Of a stretch of 14,732 bases of DNA, positions 1 to 8,324 are shown piece by piece. This DNA comes from Alphaproteobacteria bacterium UBA2964 (lineage in GTDB: Bacteria; Pseudomonadota; Alphaproteobacteria; MPNO01; UBA2964). A program made the translations under genes and the position numbers. Each line of letters starts with the position of its first letter. The stretch's first letter is position 1. The notes beneath the pieces were generated by a model. The model was not told the DNA's origin. It saw nothing but the letters and a program-made list of their open reading frames with translations, and ran no database searches. The DNA lies in contig DEBE01000030.1 in assembly GCA_002348425.1 (NCBI GenBank), positions 1 through 14,732 of the forward strand. Direction: 5' to 3'.

Positions 1-1
1 A

Positions 2-805
2 AGCCGATTAGAAAGTGATCACCACCTGACCAAACGTTGGCGTTTGAACACAGGATTGCCGGAACCCCTTACAGCTTTAGAACCGAGCGAACGTGCTGCC
101 CTTGAACGTCACCTTCAGTTCATAACGAATAACCAAACCTCTAAAGCCCTAAATAAATTACTAGCTAATCAGAAAACACTCTCCAATCATCTAGCAATTG
201 ATCAGGAGGAACTTATTCAACGCACAGCATATATCGGACGGACCGGGCCTCGCACTCAAGTCAAAGAGAGTTATATGGGAATTTTTGAGCGTGCTATTCA
301 AGGATTCGAAAAAATTGAAATTTTTTATCGATCACTGAATCATCAACGCACAACTTGGAGAACAGTTAATCCACTTGGACTCCTATTTGGACGATTTGGA
401 TATCTCGTCGCTTCAAGACAAGACAAACCTGCAACCTATCGACTGGATCTCATAGAAAATGTTCGCCCCACTGGATTAATATTTGAGTCAGACCCTAATT
501 GGAATTTAAAAGATTGGGCCGCTCAAAGCTTTGGTATTTATCATGGTGATAAGATTTTAGAGATAAAACTTCGGTTTTCGGGTGAAGCCGCTAAGCGCGC
601 TCAAAAGGTTCAATTCCATAAAAGTCAAAAAATGCGTCGTATCAAAGGTGGGCTTGTTGTCGAACTACATTGCCAAGGTCATCGTGAATTGATCCATGAA
701 CTCTGTCATCCTGATTGGTTGGGTCAGGTAAAAATTATATCGCCTGAGTCACTGCGTTTTGAATTTGACGAATACATCAAGAATTTAAGAAGTGTAACCT
801 ATTAA
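2..805 (+). CDS. WYL-domain transcriptional regulator, 5'-truncated by the window edge
   Basis: The frame is open from the first bases of the window, so the gene starts outside; an internal TTG at 44 is not a convincing start. 267 residues are visible. The first part (with WRLNTGLPEPLTAL, then a helical stretch) resembles the linker that follows the N-terminal DNA-binding domain in DeoR/YafY-type regulators. Nucleotides about 290-500 encode a WYL domain: IEIFYRS, then GRFGYLVA in place of the name-giving W-Y-L, then YRLDLIENV. The rest, ending EFDEYIKNL, looks like the WCX extension. Family members are usually about 320-340 residues, so a winged-helix domain of some 60-70 residues is probably missing to the left. 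WYL domains are thought to sense ligands, often nucleic acids or nucleotides, and to control DNA binding. The target is unknown; no defence genes are visible here, so a DNA-damage or defence role is not supported. Confidence 0.8.
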   Translation, partial: SRLESDHHLTKRWRLNTGLPEPLTALEPSERAALERHLQFITNNQTSKALNKLLANQKTLSNHLAIDQEELIQRTAYIGRTGPRTQVKESYMGIFERAIQGFEKIEIFYRSLNHQRTTWRTVNPLGLLFGRFGYLVASRQDKPATYRLDLIENVRPTGLIFESDPNWNLKDWAAQSFGIYHGDKILEIKLRFSGEAAKRAQKVQFHKSQKMRRIKGGLVVELHCQGHRELIHELCHPDWLGQVKIISPESLRFEFDEYIKNLRSVTY

Positions 806-873
806 TCTTCCCTATTGGTAAATTTTAGATTGCTTATTTTCATCCCGTTGGTGATCTGATCCTCGTCAGACAT

Positions 874-963
<90 letters not shown>

Positions 964-1092
964 ATTTAACTAATTTAACAGACCCCCTAAATTTCTCAAA
1001 CAGAGAACGTTGATTACCAAAAGAGAGAACTTGCAGCAATAGGGTCCGCTGACTAAACTCGAAAGGTTGTAAAATCTTTGGGGGTCGGTTAG

Positions 1093-1404
1093 ATGAGTAT
1101 TTTCCGCTTCGTTGGTTTATTTCTGGCTATTTTAGCAATGGCTGCTTTAGGTTTTGAGCTCACTCAGGCACTTATAACTCAAGACTGGAATATTCTAACA
1201 TTGGGGGAACTTTGGTTTAAAATTGATCCACAAAGTATCAATATCAGTCAGGCGGGTATCCAACGTCATCTTGTTCCTTGGCTTTGGGAGCCAGTCATTA
1301 CATCGATCCTTTTATGCCCCTGTTGGTTAATATTTGGTAGTCTTGGTTTCTGTTTAATTTGGATAGGACGTCGAAAACTTAGGCAGAAACGTTGGTTTAG
1401 ATAA
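1093..1404 (+). CDS. small two-helix membrane protein, function unknown
   Basis: 103 residues. Two hydrophobic segments are clear: about residues 4-27 (FVGLFLAILAMAALGF) and about 68-92 (ITSILLCPCWLIFGSLGFCL). The loop between carries GELWFKIDP and RHLVPWLWEPVI. The C-terminus is strongly basic (RRKLRQKRWFR), so both ends are predicted to be cytoplasmic and the loop periplasmic. A G-run at 1080-1084 lies 8 nt before the ATG and is the only Shine-Dalgarno-like signal. A weak promoter match (TTGCAG at 1031, TAAACT at 1054, 17-bp spacer) lies upstream. From memory, short proteins of this layout, with GE.W and a conserved LWxP segment before helix 2, are widespread and unnamed in alphaproteobacteria; I assign no function. 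It converges on lepA with only 14 bases between the stop codons. Confidence 0.75.
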   Translation: MSIFRFVGLFLAILAMAALGFELTQALITQDWNILTLGELWFKIDPQSINISQAGIQRHLVPWLWEPVITSILLCPCWLIFGSLGFCLIWIGRRKLRQKRWFR

Positions 1405-1418
1405 CTGCAAAAGCGTTA

Positions 1419-3221
1419 TCAATCACCGCTTATTCTAAGGGCCTCGATAAAAGCTGATTGTGGAATATCGACTGAACCAAATTGACGCATTCTTTTTTTA
1501 CCCTCTTTTTGTTTTTCTAAAAGTTTTCTCTTGCGTGATACGTCTCCGCCATAGCATTTTGCCGTTACATCTTTCCGCAAGGCGCTAATGGTTTCACGAG
1601 CTATAACCTTCCCGCCTATCGCCGCTTGAATAGGGATCTTAAACAACTGACGCGGTACTAATTCCTTAAGACGACCGCAGATTGCTCGACCACGATGTTC
1701 AGATTGGGACCGGTGGACTATCATAGACAATGCATCAACTGGCTCAGAATTAACAAGGATTGAAACCTTAACAAGTTCTCCCTCTCGATAATCTTCGAGT
1801 TGATAATCAAAGCTCGCATAACCGCGGGTCACAGATTTTAAGCGGTCATAAAAATCAAACACCACCTCATTGAGTGGGAGTTTATAAACTGCCATTGCCC
1901 GGGTGCCAGCATAAGTTAGCTCTAATTGTTCTCCCCGCCTTTCCTGACACAAGGCAAGTACTGGCCCAAGAAAATCATCAGGCACCAATATTGTCGCTTT
2001 TATCCAGGGTTCTTCAACTTGCTCAACCTGTGTAGGGTCTGGCCAATCAGTAGGATTGTGGATTTCCTCTATCTTAGCATTTTTAAAGTGAACACGATAA
2101 ATTACAGACGGTGCCGTCGTTATCAATTCCAAGTTAAACTCTCGTTGCAGACGCTCCTGTACAATCTCAAGATGGAGCAAACCTAAAAACCCACAACGAA
2201 AGCCAAAACCCAGAGCCGCCGACGTCTCAGCTTCATAATGAAAGCTGGAATCATTTAGACGTAGTTTTCCGAGACTATCACGCAAATCTTCGTAATCCGC
2301 TGCATCGACCGGAAATAGACCACAAAACACAACGGGCACAGAAGGCTGGAATCCCGGCAAAGGATCCATGGCAGTTGTTTTTTCAGCAACTATGGTATCA
2401 CCGACCTGAGTTTCCGAAACATGTTTAATGGAAGCAGTAATAAAGCCCACTTCACCCGGGTACAGCGCCTCAATCTGTTCACGCTTAGGCGAGAATACAC
2501 CCACACTGTCGATAGGATGAATTGCATCACTAGCCATAAAGCGCACCTTCATTCCCCGTTTAAGGATGCCATCCTTTATTCGGACAAGGACAATTACGCC
2601 AAGATATGCATCATACCAGCTGTCAACTAGCAAAGCTTTTAGAGGTGCTTCTTGATCACCTTCCGGTGGTGGCAAACATTGAACTATAGTCTCCAGCACC
2701 TCATTTACGCCCACACCAGTCTTAGCAGAAATTTCAACCGACTCTGATGTATCAAGGCCTATTACCTCCTCAACCTGTTTTCGAACTCGGTCAGGTTCCG
2801 CTGCGGGAAGATCAACCTTGTTTAAGACAGGAATTATTTCATGATCTGACTCAAGAGCTAGATATACATTTGCCAATGTTTGGGCCTCGACACCCTGACT
2901 AGCATCGACAACTAAAAGGGAACCCTCACATGCCGCCAATGAGCGGCTAACTTCATAGGTGAAATCAACGTGACCAGGCGTATCCATAAGATTTAACTGA
3001 TAAGTCGCACCATCTTTTGCCTTATATTTTAACCGCACTGTTTGTGCCTTGATAGTAATTCCTCTCTCACGTTCAATATCCATGGTGTCAAGCATTTGTT
3101 CTTTCAATTCCCGTTCGGAAACACCACCGCAAAGTTGTATAAGTCTATCAGCGAGCGTTGATTTACCGTGGTCGATATGTGCAACTATTGAAAAATTGCG
3201 AATATGGGAAAGTTTAGACAT
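1419..3221 (-). CDS. lepA: elongation factor 4 (LepA), ribosome-associated GTPase
   Basis: LepA/EF4 binds the ribosome and affects elongation and initiation fidelity, chiefly under ionic or cold stress. The 600-residue length is standard. G-domain motifs are intact: AHIDHGKST (14-22), RGITI (53-57), DTPGH (80-84), NKVD (134-137) and SAK (165-167). Domain II and the EF-G-like domains III and V follow. The LepA-specific C-terminal domain is complete, with [20 protein letters not shown] and the usual QSAFIEAL close to the end; domain IV of EF-G is absent, as expected. The start gives the canonical N-terminus [18 protein letters not shown]. It is the last gene of the minus-strand series, 147 bases after pheT. 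A weak promoter (TTGACT at 3259-3264, TAAAAA at 3234-3239, 19-bp spacer) and a hairpin lie in that gap, so it may have its own transcript. Confidence 0.98.
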   Translation of the reverse strand: MSKLSHIRNFSIVAHIDHGKSTLADRLIQLCGGVSERELKEQMLDTMDIERERGITIKAQTVRLKYKAKDGATYQLNLMDTPGHVDFTYEVSRSLAACEGSLLVVDASQGVEAQTLANVYLALESDHEIIPVLNKVDLPAAEPDRVRKQVEEVIGLDTSESVEISAKTGVGVNEVLETIVQCLPPPEGDQEAPLKALLVDSWYDAYLGVIVLVRIKDGILKRGMKVRFMASDAIHPIDSVGVFSPKREQIEALYPGEVGFITASIKHVSETQVGDTIVAEKTTAMDPLPGFQPSVPVVFCGLFPVDAADYEDLRDSLGKLRLNDSSFHYEAETSAALGFGFRCGFLGLLHLEIVQERLQREFNLELITTAPSVIYRVHFKNAKIEEIHNPTDWPDPTQVEQVEEPWIKATILVPDDFLGPVLALCQERRGEQLELTYAGTRAMAVYKLPLNEVVFDFYDRLKSVTRGYASFDYQLEDYREGELVKVSILVNSEPVDALSMIVHRSQSEHRGRAICGRLKELVPRQLFKIPIQAAIGGKVIARETISALRKDVTAKCYGGDVSRKRKLLEKQKEGKKRMRQFGSVDIPQSAFIEALRISGD

Positions 3222-3266
3222 TCAAATACTCTATTTTTACCCGTGGACCTTAATAGCTAGTCAAGG

Positions 3267-3282
3267 GCTAGGCACACCTAGC
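3267..3282. other. perfect 6-bp hairpin between pheT and lepA
   Basis: GCTAGG-CACA-CCTAGC is a perfect inverted repeat in the 147-bp pheT-lepA gap. On the transcribed (minus) strand a second stem-loop follows at once, CCTTGA pairing with TTAAGG with one G-U. No T-run follows, so it does not qualify as an intrinsic terminator. It could be an RNA processing or attenuation structure, or chance. Confidence 0.3.
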
Positions 3283-3368
3283 TTAATCAGAAAATCTTAA
3301 AAGACATTAACAAAATAAGAATAAAACTGTAGATCAATTTATAATTTCTGGTAGAGCCTTTAAATTTT

Positions 3369-5768
3369 TTAACTCCGGAGAATTCCACCTGTTTGATTTG
3401 CAACGCTGGCTAGTATCTTGTCAGATATCATCTCAATTTCCTTTTCGGTCATTGTCGCTTCGGTGGGCTGCAGGGTAACCTTAACCGCAATTGACTTTTT
3501 ACCCTTACCGACATCTTCACTATACACATCAAACAATTCCACATTAGAAATTATTTCCTTATCAACTAATCGTACAGCACGAAGAACTCTCTCCGCATCA
3601 GTATTCTGGTCCACAAGAAAAGCAAAATTACGATTGACAGGTTGAAACTGTGATAGAGTAAGCAGTTCCTTGTCCTTCACGTTTTTAGATCTTTTGAATG
3701 GTACCCTTTCGATAAAAACTTCGAATATCGCAACGGGCCCTTCCACACCCATTACCGACAATAAACGCGGATGCAATTCACCAAATTGCCCTAGCACATG
3801 GCTCCCGAGGCATATACTGCCGGATCGACCAGGGTGATACCATTCAGGTATATTTCTTGTAACCTTTAATTTATCTGTGGGAGCTTCGCCAGCAGATAAA
3901 GCTGCTAAAACATCTGCCTTAACATGAAAAATATCAATAGGTTCCGTTTTAGCTATCCAACTTGATGAATTAGTATTTCCGGAACGAAGTCCTCCCGCTA
4001 CTGTTGTTTGTCCCTCTGGTGAATCATCAGTATATCTAGGCCCTACCTCAAACAAATTTACATCTTCCAAACCTCGTGCTTGATTACGCGATAACGCTAA
4101 AATTAGATTAGGCAAAATTGAAGGTCTCATCATATCTAGGTCGGCACTAATTGGGTTAGCAATGCGCAACTCATCAGGACTTTCACCAAAATGAGATGCG
4201 TTCTCAGAGTCAAGGAAGGAATATGTAACAGCCTCCACTAAACCGCGGGCAGCTAAGACTCGTCTAACATTCTCGATGCGTTGTTGTTCAAAACTACGTG
4301 CGGGAGCGGGAACCACGGCGTTATTTGGTAAAGGCAAAGCTGGAATATCATCATAGCCTTGGATACGCATTACTTCCTCGACTAAATCTGCTTCGCCTTC
4401 TATATCAGGGCGCCAAGGAGGAATCTTACACTTGATCTCTTGACCTGAGAGTTCAGCTTCGAAGCCTAGTGCGGATAAAATTTTCTCCTGCTTCTGCGCA
4501 GACAAATCGATACCGCCTAAGGATTGAACACGCGAAGTCCTAAGCTCTTGTTGTCGCTTCCATTTAGGTTCTTCCCCGGCAACTGTTAAACTAGAGGCTT
4601 CTCCACCGCACAACTTTAGAATCATACTGCTAGCAATTTCCGTTCCCCACTCTAAAGAAGTAGGGTCAATACCTCTTTCAAAGCGATAACGTGCATCAGA
4701 AAGAATTCCGAGTTTACGGCCAGTTTCAGCAACACGAACAGGGTCGAATAATGCAACCTCCAGAAATACATCTTTTGTCTCTGCACTACATCCAGAGTCA
4801 GCTCCCCCCATCACCCCCCCAATGCCTTGCGGACCATTATCATCAGCGATAATTATCATCCCATCTTCAAGTTTATATTCCTTTTCATCTAAAGCCTTTA
4901 GGGTTTCGCCCTGTCGAGCAAATCTCATGGTGAGGTTTCCGCTGATTTTATCAACGTCAAAAACATGTAATGGTCGCCCTAGTGCAAATGTTGACCAGTT
5001 TGTGATATCAACCAAAGCTGAAATAGGTCGAAGACCAATGGACTTTAACCGGTTTTTAAGCCAACCCGGGCTTTCTCCATTTTTAATATTTCGAAACATT
5101 CTGCCTATAACGAATGGGCAAGCATTTTTACAATCTTTTGGAAAATCAATTTGCCATTTCACATTACTATCAAAACCACACTCTACTTTAGGTATTTCAA
5201 GTGGCCTAAGTTTTCCAAGCCCTGCTGCAGCAAGGTCGCGTGCAATGCCACGCACACTCGCGCAGTCTCCGCGATTAGGTGTTAGCGCAATTTCAATTAT
5301 AACATCATCAAGGCCAGCCCATTTGGCCCAAGAATCTCCTACAGGTGCGGACTCGGACAGCTCTATTATTCCGTCATGATCATCTGATAGCCCCATCTCA
5401 AATTCGGAGCAGATCATACCGTTGGACACCTCACCCCGAATTTTAGATGATTTCAAAACAATATTAGACCCTGGAATTGTGGAGCCAATGGGAGCAAAAA
5501 CGCCCTTCATGCCTTCTCGCACATTGGGCGCCCCACAGACCACCTGAACCTGATCTTTTCCTATTTCGAGAATACAAAGCTTCAAACGATCCGCATTTGG
5601 ATGACCTACAACTTTTATAACTTCGCATATTAAAAAAGGTGCAAACTTTTCCGCTGCATTGTCGATGGACTCAACCTCTAGGCCAAGCATAGACAACCTA
5701 TCTGCAATTTCTATAGCCGAGGCTTCGGTCTCAAGATATTCTTTTAGCCAAGAGAATGTGAACTTCAC
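3369..5768 (-). CDS. pheT: phenylalanine--tRNA ligase beta subunit
   Basis: Beta chain of the cytoplasmic (alphabeta)2 phenylalanyl-tRNA synthetase, which charges tRNA-Phe with PheS; it also carries the B3/B4 editing domain that removes mischarged tyrosine. The start chosen is GTG at 5766-5768, because the protein then begins with the family's KFTFSWLKEYL. A GGGGAG ribosome binding site lies about 10 nt upstream, inside the end of pheS, and only 5 bases separate pheS stop from this start. An upstream in-frame ATG at 5834 would add 22 unrelated residues read from pheS. The resulting 799 residues match the usual size. Domains in order: EMAP-like tRNA-binding (about 40-150, with HPNADRLKLC and VVCGAPNVREG), B3/B4 (about 210-370), B5 (about 400-470), core beta-fold (with RIANPISADLDMMRPSILPN) and the C-terminal FDX-ACB anticodon-binding domain (about 705-799, with FQPVNRNFAFLV). 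Intact throughout. Confidence 0.97.
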   Translation of the reverse strand: MKFTFSWLKEYLETEASAIEIADRLSMLGLEVESIDNAAEKFAPFLICEVIKVVGHPNADRLKLCILEIGKDQVQVVCGAPNVREGMKGVFAPIGSTIPGSNIVLKSSKIRGEVSNGMICSEFEMGLSDDHDGIIELSESAPVGDSWAKWAGLDDVIIEIALTPNRGDCASVRGIARDLAAAGLGKLRPLEIPKVECGFDSNVKWQIDFPKDCKNACPFVIGRMFRNIKNGESPGWLKNRLKSIGLRPISALVDITNWSTFALGRPLHVFDVDKISGNLTMRFARQGETLKALDEKEYKLEDGMIIIADDNGPQGIGGVMGGADSGCSAETKDVFLEVALFDPVRVAETGRKLGILSDARYRFERGIDPTSLEWGTEIASSMILKLCGGEASSLTVAGEEPKWKRQQELRTSRVQSLGGIDLSAQKQEKILSALGFEAELSGQEIKCKIPPWRPDIEGEADLVEEVMRIQGYDDIPALPLPNNAVVPAPARSFEQQRIENVRRVLAARGLVEAVTYSFLDSENASHFGESPDELRIANPISADLDMMRPSILPNLILALSRNQARGLEDVNLFEVGPRYTDDSPEGQTTVAGGLRSGNTNSSSWIAKTEPIDIFHVKADVLAALSAGEAPTDKLKVTRNIPEWYHPGRSGSICLGSHVLGQFGELHPRLLSVMGVEGPVAIFEVFIERVPFKRSKNVKDKELLTLSQFQPVNRNFAFLVDQNTDAERVLRAVRLVDKEIISNVELFDVYSEDVGKGKKSIAVKVTLQPTEATMTEKEIEMISDKILASVANQTGGILRS

Positions 5769-5773
5769 CTTGT

Positions 5774-6850
5774 TTAGACTCCCCGCGCTACCGAAGGAAT
5801 ATCGTGCGACAAAAACCCGTAATGTTGCAACCAACGCAGATCCGAATCAAAAAACGTTCTCAGATCAGGTATTCCGTATTTGAGCATCGCTGCGCGTTCA
5901 ATTCCCAACCCAAAAGCGAAACCTTGATATAGGTTTGAATCTATACCACAAGCTGCCAAGACTTTTGGATGTACCATGCCGCAACCTAAAATTTCGAGCC
6001 AATCCTCCCCAGCCCCGATAGTCAAGCCACCCCCCTTTCTAGAGCAACCAATATCCATCTCTGCGGATGGCTCGGTGAAAGGAAAATAAGATGGACGAAA
6101 CCGTGAAGGTAAATTACTAACCCCAAAAAAGGTCCGACAAAACTCTATAAGGCATCCCTTAAGGTGACCCATGTGAGTGGACTGATCTATTACCAAACCT
6201 TCTATTTGATGAAACATGGGCGAATGGGTTGCATCATAATCCGCGCGAAAAGTTCGTCCTGGGACAATAATTCGGATTGGAGGTTTTTTACTCAACATAG
6301 TGCGTATCTGAACTGGAGAAGTATGTGTTCGTAATACGAGACGGGAACCATCTTCTTTCTTTGGCAGGTAAAATGTATCATGCTCTTGTCGTGCCGGATG
6401 TTCTGGAGGGATATTGAGGGCAGTAAAATTATTAAAATCGGTTTCAATATGAGGTCCCTCTGCTACCTTAAATCCCATTTCACAGAAAATTGCCACCATC
6501 TCATCAATCGTTTGACTAATCGGATGAATTTTTCCCTCTTGCTCCGGTCTAACCGGCAAGGTCACATCGACTGCCTCTGATGCTAGCCTAAGATCTAGTG
6601 CTTGGGCATCGAGAAATTCCTTTCTAATAGCTATCGCATTGTTAATCTTTACTTTTGCCTCGTTAATGGCCTGCCCTAATGGTTTTCTCTCTTCCGCAGA
6701 GGCTTTACCCAATCCCTTTAACAAAGCGGTCAAACTCCCTTGCTTTCCCAATGCCGAAACCCGAATATCATCTAATGAATTAAGGTCTGCTGCACTTTCA
6801 ATTTTCGAAAGCAAGGAATCCCGCAAATTATCAATATTTTTAGATGTCAT
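5774..6850 (-). CDS. pheS: phenylalanine--tRNA ligase alpha subunit
   Basis: Catalytic subunit of phenylalanyl-tRNA synthetase, class II. The N-terminal coiled-coil tRNA-binding arm spans about residues 1-95. The catalytic core contains motif 1 around [12 protein letters not shown] (107-118), [10 protein letters not shown] (174-183), motif 2 starting [18 protein letters not shown] at 198, and motif 3 [14 protein letters not shown] (310-323). The 358-residue length is typical. The start is bounded by an in-frame TAA two codons upstream, so ATG 6848-6850 is the first possible; its ribosome binding site is poor. pheT follows after 5 bases and overlaps its own ribosome binding site with the end of pheS, indicating co-translation. 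The 97-base gap to rplT upstream is highly structured, see 6898-6945. Confidence 0.98.
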   Translation of the reverse strand: MTSKNIDNLRDSLLSKIESAADLNSLDDIRVSALGKQGSLTALLKGLGKASAEERKPLGQAINEAKVKINNAIAIRKEFLDAQALDLRLASEAVDVTLPVRPEQEGKIHPISQTIDEMVAIFCEMGFKVAEGPHIETDFNNFTALNIPPEHPARQEHDTFYLPKKEDGSRLVLRTHTSPVQIRTMLSKKPPIRIIVPGRTFRADYDATHSPMFHQIEGLVIDQSTHMGHLKGCLIEFCRTFFGVSNLPSRFRPSYFPFTEPSAEMDIGCSRKGGGLTIGAGEDWLEILGCGMVHPKVLAACGIDSNLYQGFAFGLGIERAAMLKYGIPDLRTFFDSDLRWLQHYGFLSHDIPSVARGV

Positions 6851-6897
6851 CCGCCATTATCCATAACGTCAAATCAGTACGCACCATATACTGTTTC

Positions 6898-6945
6898 ACT
6901 CGATATTGGTTTATAATAAACGCATGATAAATTCATGCATCGAGT
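6898..6945 (-). promoter_or_regulatory. candidate three-way-junction RNA element between rplT and pheS
   Basis: On the transcribed minus strand the 48 nt fold, 5' to 3', as follows. Outer arm ACTCGAT (6945-6939) pairs with ATCGAGT (6904-6898), 7 bp. Hairpin GCATGA-ATTTA-TCATGC (6938-6922) has 6 bp. Hairpin GTTTA-TTA-TAAAC (6921-6909) has 5 bp. Four bases, CAAT, are unpaired before the closing arm. All 18 pairs are Watson-Crick and the helices abut without gaps on two sides. The element starts 2 nt after the rplT stop codon. No U-tract follows, so it is not a simple terminator. A further hairpin, CAGTA with TACTG (6875-6893), lies between it and pheS. Possible roles are messenger processing, control of pheST, or a dispersed palindromic repeat. 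The pairing is seen; the function is inference. Confidence 0.45.
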
Positions 6946-6947
6946 CT

Positions 6948-7307
6948 TTATTTGTTGAGCGCAGCCTGCGCCTGTTCACATATTGTTTTAAATGCTGCGG
7001 GTTCTTCAATCGCGAGTTTTGATAACACTTTCCTATCAAGTTCTATGTTAGCCCGGTTTAAACCACTGATAAGCTGGGAATAAGTAAGACCATTGAGCCT
7101 AGCACCCGCATTTATTCGCTGAATCCACAAGGCGCGAAAACTCCGTTTCCTATTACGCCGGTCGCGGTAGGCATATTGAAGACCCTTTTCAACTTTTTCC
7201 TTTGCTACCCGAAATGCGGTTCTGTTACGACCACGGTAGCCTTTTGCTTGAGATAGAACTTTTTTATGGCGGGCGTGTGCTGCGACGCCACTTCTTGCGC
7301 GTGACAT
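6948..7307 (-). CDS. rplT: 50S ribosomal protein bL20
   Basis: Ribosomal protein L20, a 23S rRNA-binding protein needed early in 50S assembly and, in several bacteria, the repressor of its own operon. The 119-residue length is standard. The basic N-terminal extension reads [20 protein letters not shown] and the globular part contains [19 protein letters not shown], both family hallmarks. A GGAG ribosome binding site (complement at 7315-7318) lies about 8 nt before the ATG. It follows rpmI after 22 bases, the conserved rpmI-rplT pair. The 3' side runs straight into a structured gap before pheS. Confidence 0.98.
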   Translation of the reverse strand: MSRARSGVAAHARHKKVLSQAKGYRGRNRTAFRVAKEKVEKGLQYAYRDRRNRKRSFRALWIQRINAGARLNGLTYSQLISGLNRANIELDRKVLSKLAIEEPAAFKTICEQAQAALNK

Positions 7308-7329
7308 ATTTTTTCTCCGTCAGATTAGG

Positions 7330-7527
7330 CTATAGATAGGGCATGTACTGTCGAACGAGTTTGGCATCTTGCGGTGCCAACGTCGTTGTACCACGAGCCT
7401 TGCGTCGCATTTTATATGGTTTTTCTTCAAGGCAATGGCGTTTATACGCAAAATTGCGTTTAACCTTTCCTGTGCCTGTTCTGGAGAAGCGCTTTTTAGC
7501 ACTTGATTTCGTTTTCATCTTGGGCAT
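7330..7527 (-). CDS. rpmI: 50S ribosomal protein bL35
   Basis: Ribosomal protein L35, 65 residues, the normal size. It begins [20 protein letters not shown] and carries [11 protein letters not shown] and the RGTT...[12 protein letters not shown] ending found in alphaproteobacterial L35. The Shine-Dalgarno AAAGGAT (complement centred on 7535-7539) is 7 nt from the ATG. It is preceded by a 215-bp gap after infC, longer than in many infC-rpmI-rplT clusters, which holds a good promoter match and a structured leader. A frame-shifted 60-residue reading over 7320-7502 is only its shadow. Confidence 0.97.
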   Translation of the reverse strand: MPKMKTKSSAKKRFSRTGTGKVKRNFAYKRHCLEEKPYKMRRKARGTTTLAPQDAKLVRQYMPYL

Positions 7528-7543
7528 TTCAAAATCCTTTTAT

Positions 7544-7645
7544 TAGGTGATTTCTAGCTTTGGCGACCTCGGCATGCCCATCATCCCTAGAAAATAAAGA
7601 TAATAGCCGGACCACCTATTTTTTATGCTCAAACGCTTTAGCGTT
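7544..7645 (-). promoter_or_regulatory. structured 5' leader of rpmI-rplT, candidate L20 autoregulatory site
   Basis: Three pairings are visible on the minus strand between the predicted promoter and rpmI. First, a small hairpin AACGC-TAAA-GCGTT (7645-7632). Second, an outer stem TAGGTG (7618-7613) with CACCTA (7549-7544). Third, nested inside it, TTTCTAG (7593-7587) with CTAGAAA (7557-7551). The loop holds the palindrome GGCATGCC (7571-7578). The outer 3' arm ends 4 nt before the rpmI Shine-Dalgarno, so folding or protein binding could control initiation. L20 is known to repress its operon through a leader RNA in Escherichia coli and Bacillus subtilis. That this leader does so is inference, and I do not match it to a known class. 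Confidence 0.4.
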
Positions 7646-7660
7646 ATCGCAGGGCCGCGG

Positions 7661-7689
7661 TTTATAGCGGTACTTTTAAAATTTTGCAA
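7661..7689 (-). promoter_or_regulatory. predicted sigma-70 promoter for rpmI-rplT
   Basis: On the minus strand TTGCAA (7689-7684, 4 of 6 matches to the -35 consensus), a 17-bp spacer, then TATAAA (7666-7661, 5 of 6 to -10). The expected start near 7654 gives a leader of about 127 nt containing the structures at 7544-7645. It would let the ribosomal protein genes and pheST be expressed separately from thrS-infC. Confidence 0.45.
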
Positions 7690-7742
7690 TACCCTAGAAA
7701 TCAAAACCAATGTGCACCTATTCTCAAAAAAAAGAATAAAGC

Positions 7743-8282
7743 CTAACGGGGAACAAGTACCATCACCATTTGACGCCCTTCCATACGAGGATATTGCTCT
7801 ATCTTAGCCAATGGTTCTAGATCATCTTTTACTCGGTTCAACACGTTCATGCCCAAGTCCTGGTGAGCCATCTCCCGACCCCTAAAACGCAGCGTAACCT
7901 TGACTTTATCTCCATCGTCAAGAAACCTGTGCATGGCACGCATTTTTACATCGTAATCATGTGTATCAATACCCGGTCTCATTTTTATCTCTTTTACGTC
8001 AATCGTTTTTTGTTTCTTTCGAGCCTCCGCCTTTCTTTTCTGATCTTCATATTTCAACTTTCCGTAATCAAGTATCTTACATACCGGGGGACTAGCATTG
8101 GAAGCCATCTCAACCAAATCAAGATCTAGATCTTCAGCCTTGGCCAAAGCTTCCTTTGTTGGAACAACACCTAGCACCTCACCGTCCGGCCCTATCAAAC
8201 GGACCTCTGCCGCCTCAATTAGGTCATTTATTCGCCGCTCATCCTTTTGGGGTTGCGGCTGTTGTATTGGTCTTCTTGGGAT
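7743..8282 (-). CDS. infC: translation initiation factor IF3, probable AUC start
   Basis: IF3 binds the 30S subunit, prevents premature 50S joining and checks the start codon and initiator tRNA. The N-domain ends with [17 protein letters not shown] (from about residue 65). The C-domain contains [20 protein letters not shown] and [13 protein letters not shown]. The first usual start codon in frame is TTG at 8198, which would remove [12 protein letters not shown], a conserved part of the N-domain. Reading upstream, the frame stays open to the thrS stop without any ATG, GTG or TTG. An ATC at 8282-8280 lies 8 nt after a perfect AAGGAG. Starting there gives 179 residues, the usual IF3 length, beginning (M)[20 protein letters not shown]. 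Rare start codons (AUU, AUC, AUA) are known for infC and underlie feedback by IF3 itself. It follows thrS after 42 bases. Confidence 0.95.
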   Translation of the reverse strand: MPRRPIQQPQPQKDERRINDLIEAAEVRLIGPDGEVLGVVPTKEALAKAEDLDLDLVEMASNASPPVCKILDYGKLKYEDQKRKAEARKKQKTIDVKEIKMRPGIDTHDYDVKMRAMHRFLDDGDKVKVTLRFRGREMAHQDLGMNVLNRVKDDLEPLAKIEQYPRMEGRQMVMVLVPR

Positions 8283-8290
8283 GGGTTTTA

Positions 8291-8296
8291 CTCCTT
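8291..8296 (-). promoter_or_regulatory. Shine-Dalgarno of infC that fixes its AUC start
   Basis: The minus strand reads AAGGAG here, 8 nt before ATC at 8282-8280. It is one of the strongest ribosome binding sites in the window and sits far from the next usual start codon (TTG 8198), so it supports initiation at AUC. Confidence 0.8.
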
Positions 8297-8324
8297 GTAT
8301 AATTAATCCATTAAAGTTAAAAGC

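Noticed and set aside
1411..1431. Shared terminator between the small membrane gene and lepA (AAGCG with CGCTT)
   Set aside because: Only 5 bp with an 11-nt loop, overlapping the lepA stop, and no T-run on either strand.
4822..5379. 185-residue plus-strand open reading frame
   Set aside because: It is wholly antisense to conserved pheT, shows no domain and no ribosome binding site; a shadow. The same holds for the plus-strand frames inside lepA, pheS, thrS and the glycosyltransferases.
5769..5834. ATG start for pheT 22 codons upstream
   Set aside because: Those residues are read out of frame from the end of pheS and do not resemble the family; GTG at 5768 gives the canonical N-terminus.
6851..6947. 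Leader-peptide attenuator of pheST as in Escherichia coli (pheM type)
   Set aside because: Short minus-strand readings from ATG here (one of 9 codons in the junction element, one of 15 overlapping pheS) contain at most one Phe codon, and there is no terminator hairpin with a T-run.
7722..7742. Terminator after infC from the T-rich stretch on the minus strand
   Set aside because: The T-run lies inside a weak ATTCT/AGAAT pairing instead of following a GC-rich stem.
7743..8198. infC as a 151-residue protein starting at TTG 8198
   Set aside because: It would lose conserved IF3 N-domain residues and has no ribosome binding site at the right distance; the ATC at 8282 has both length and AAGGAG in its favour.
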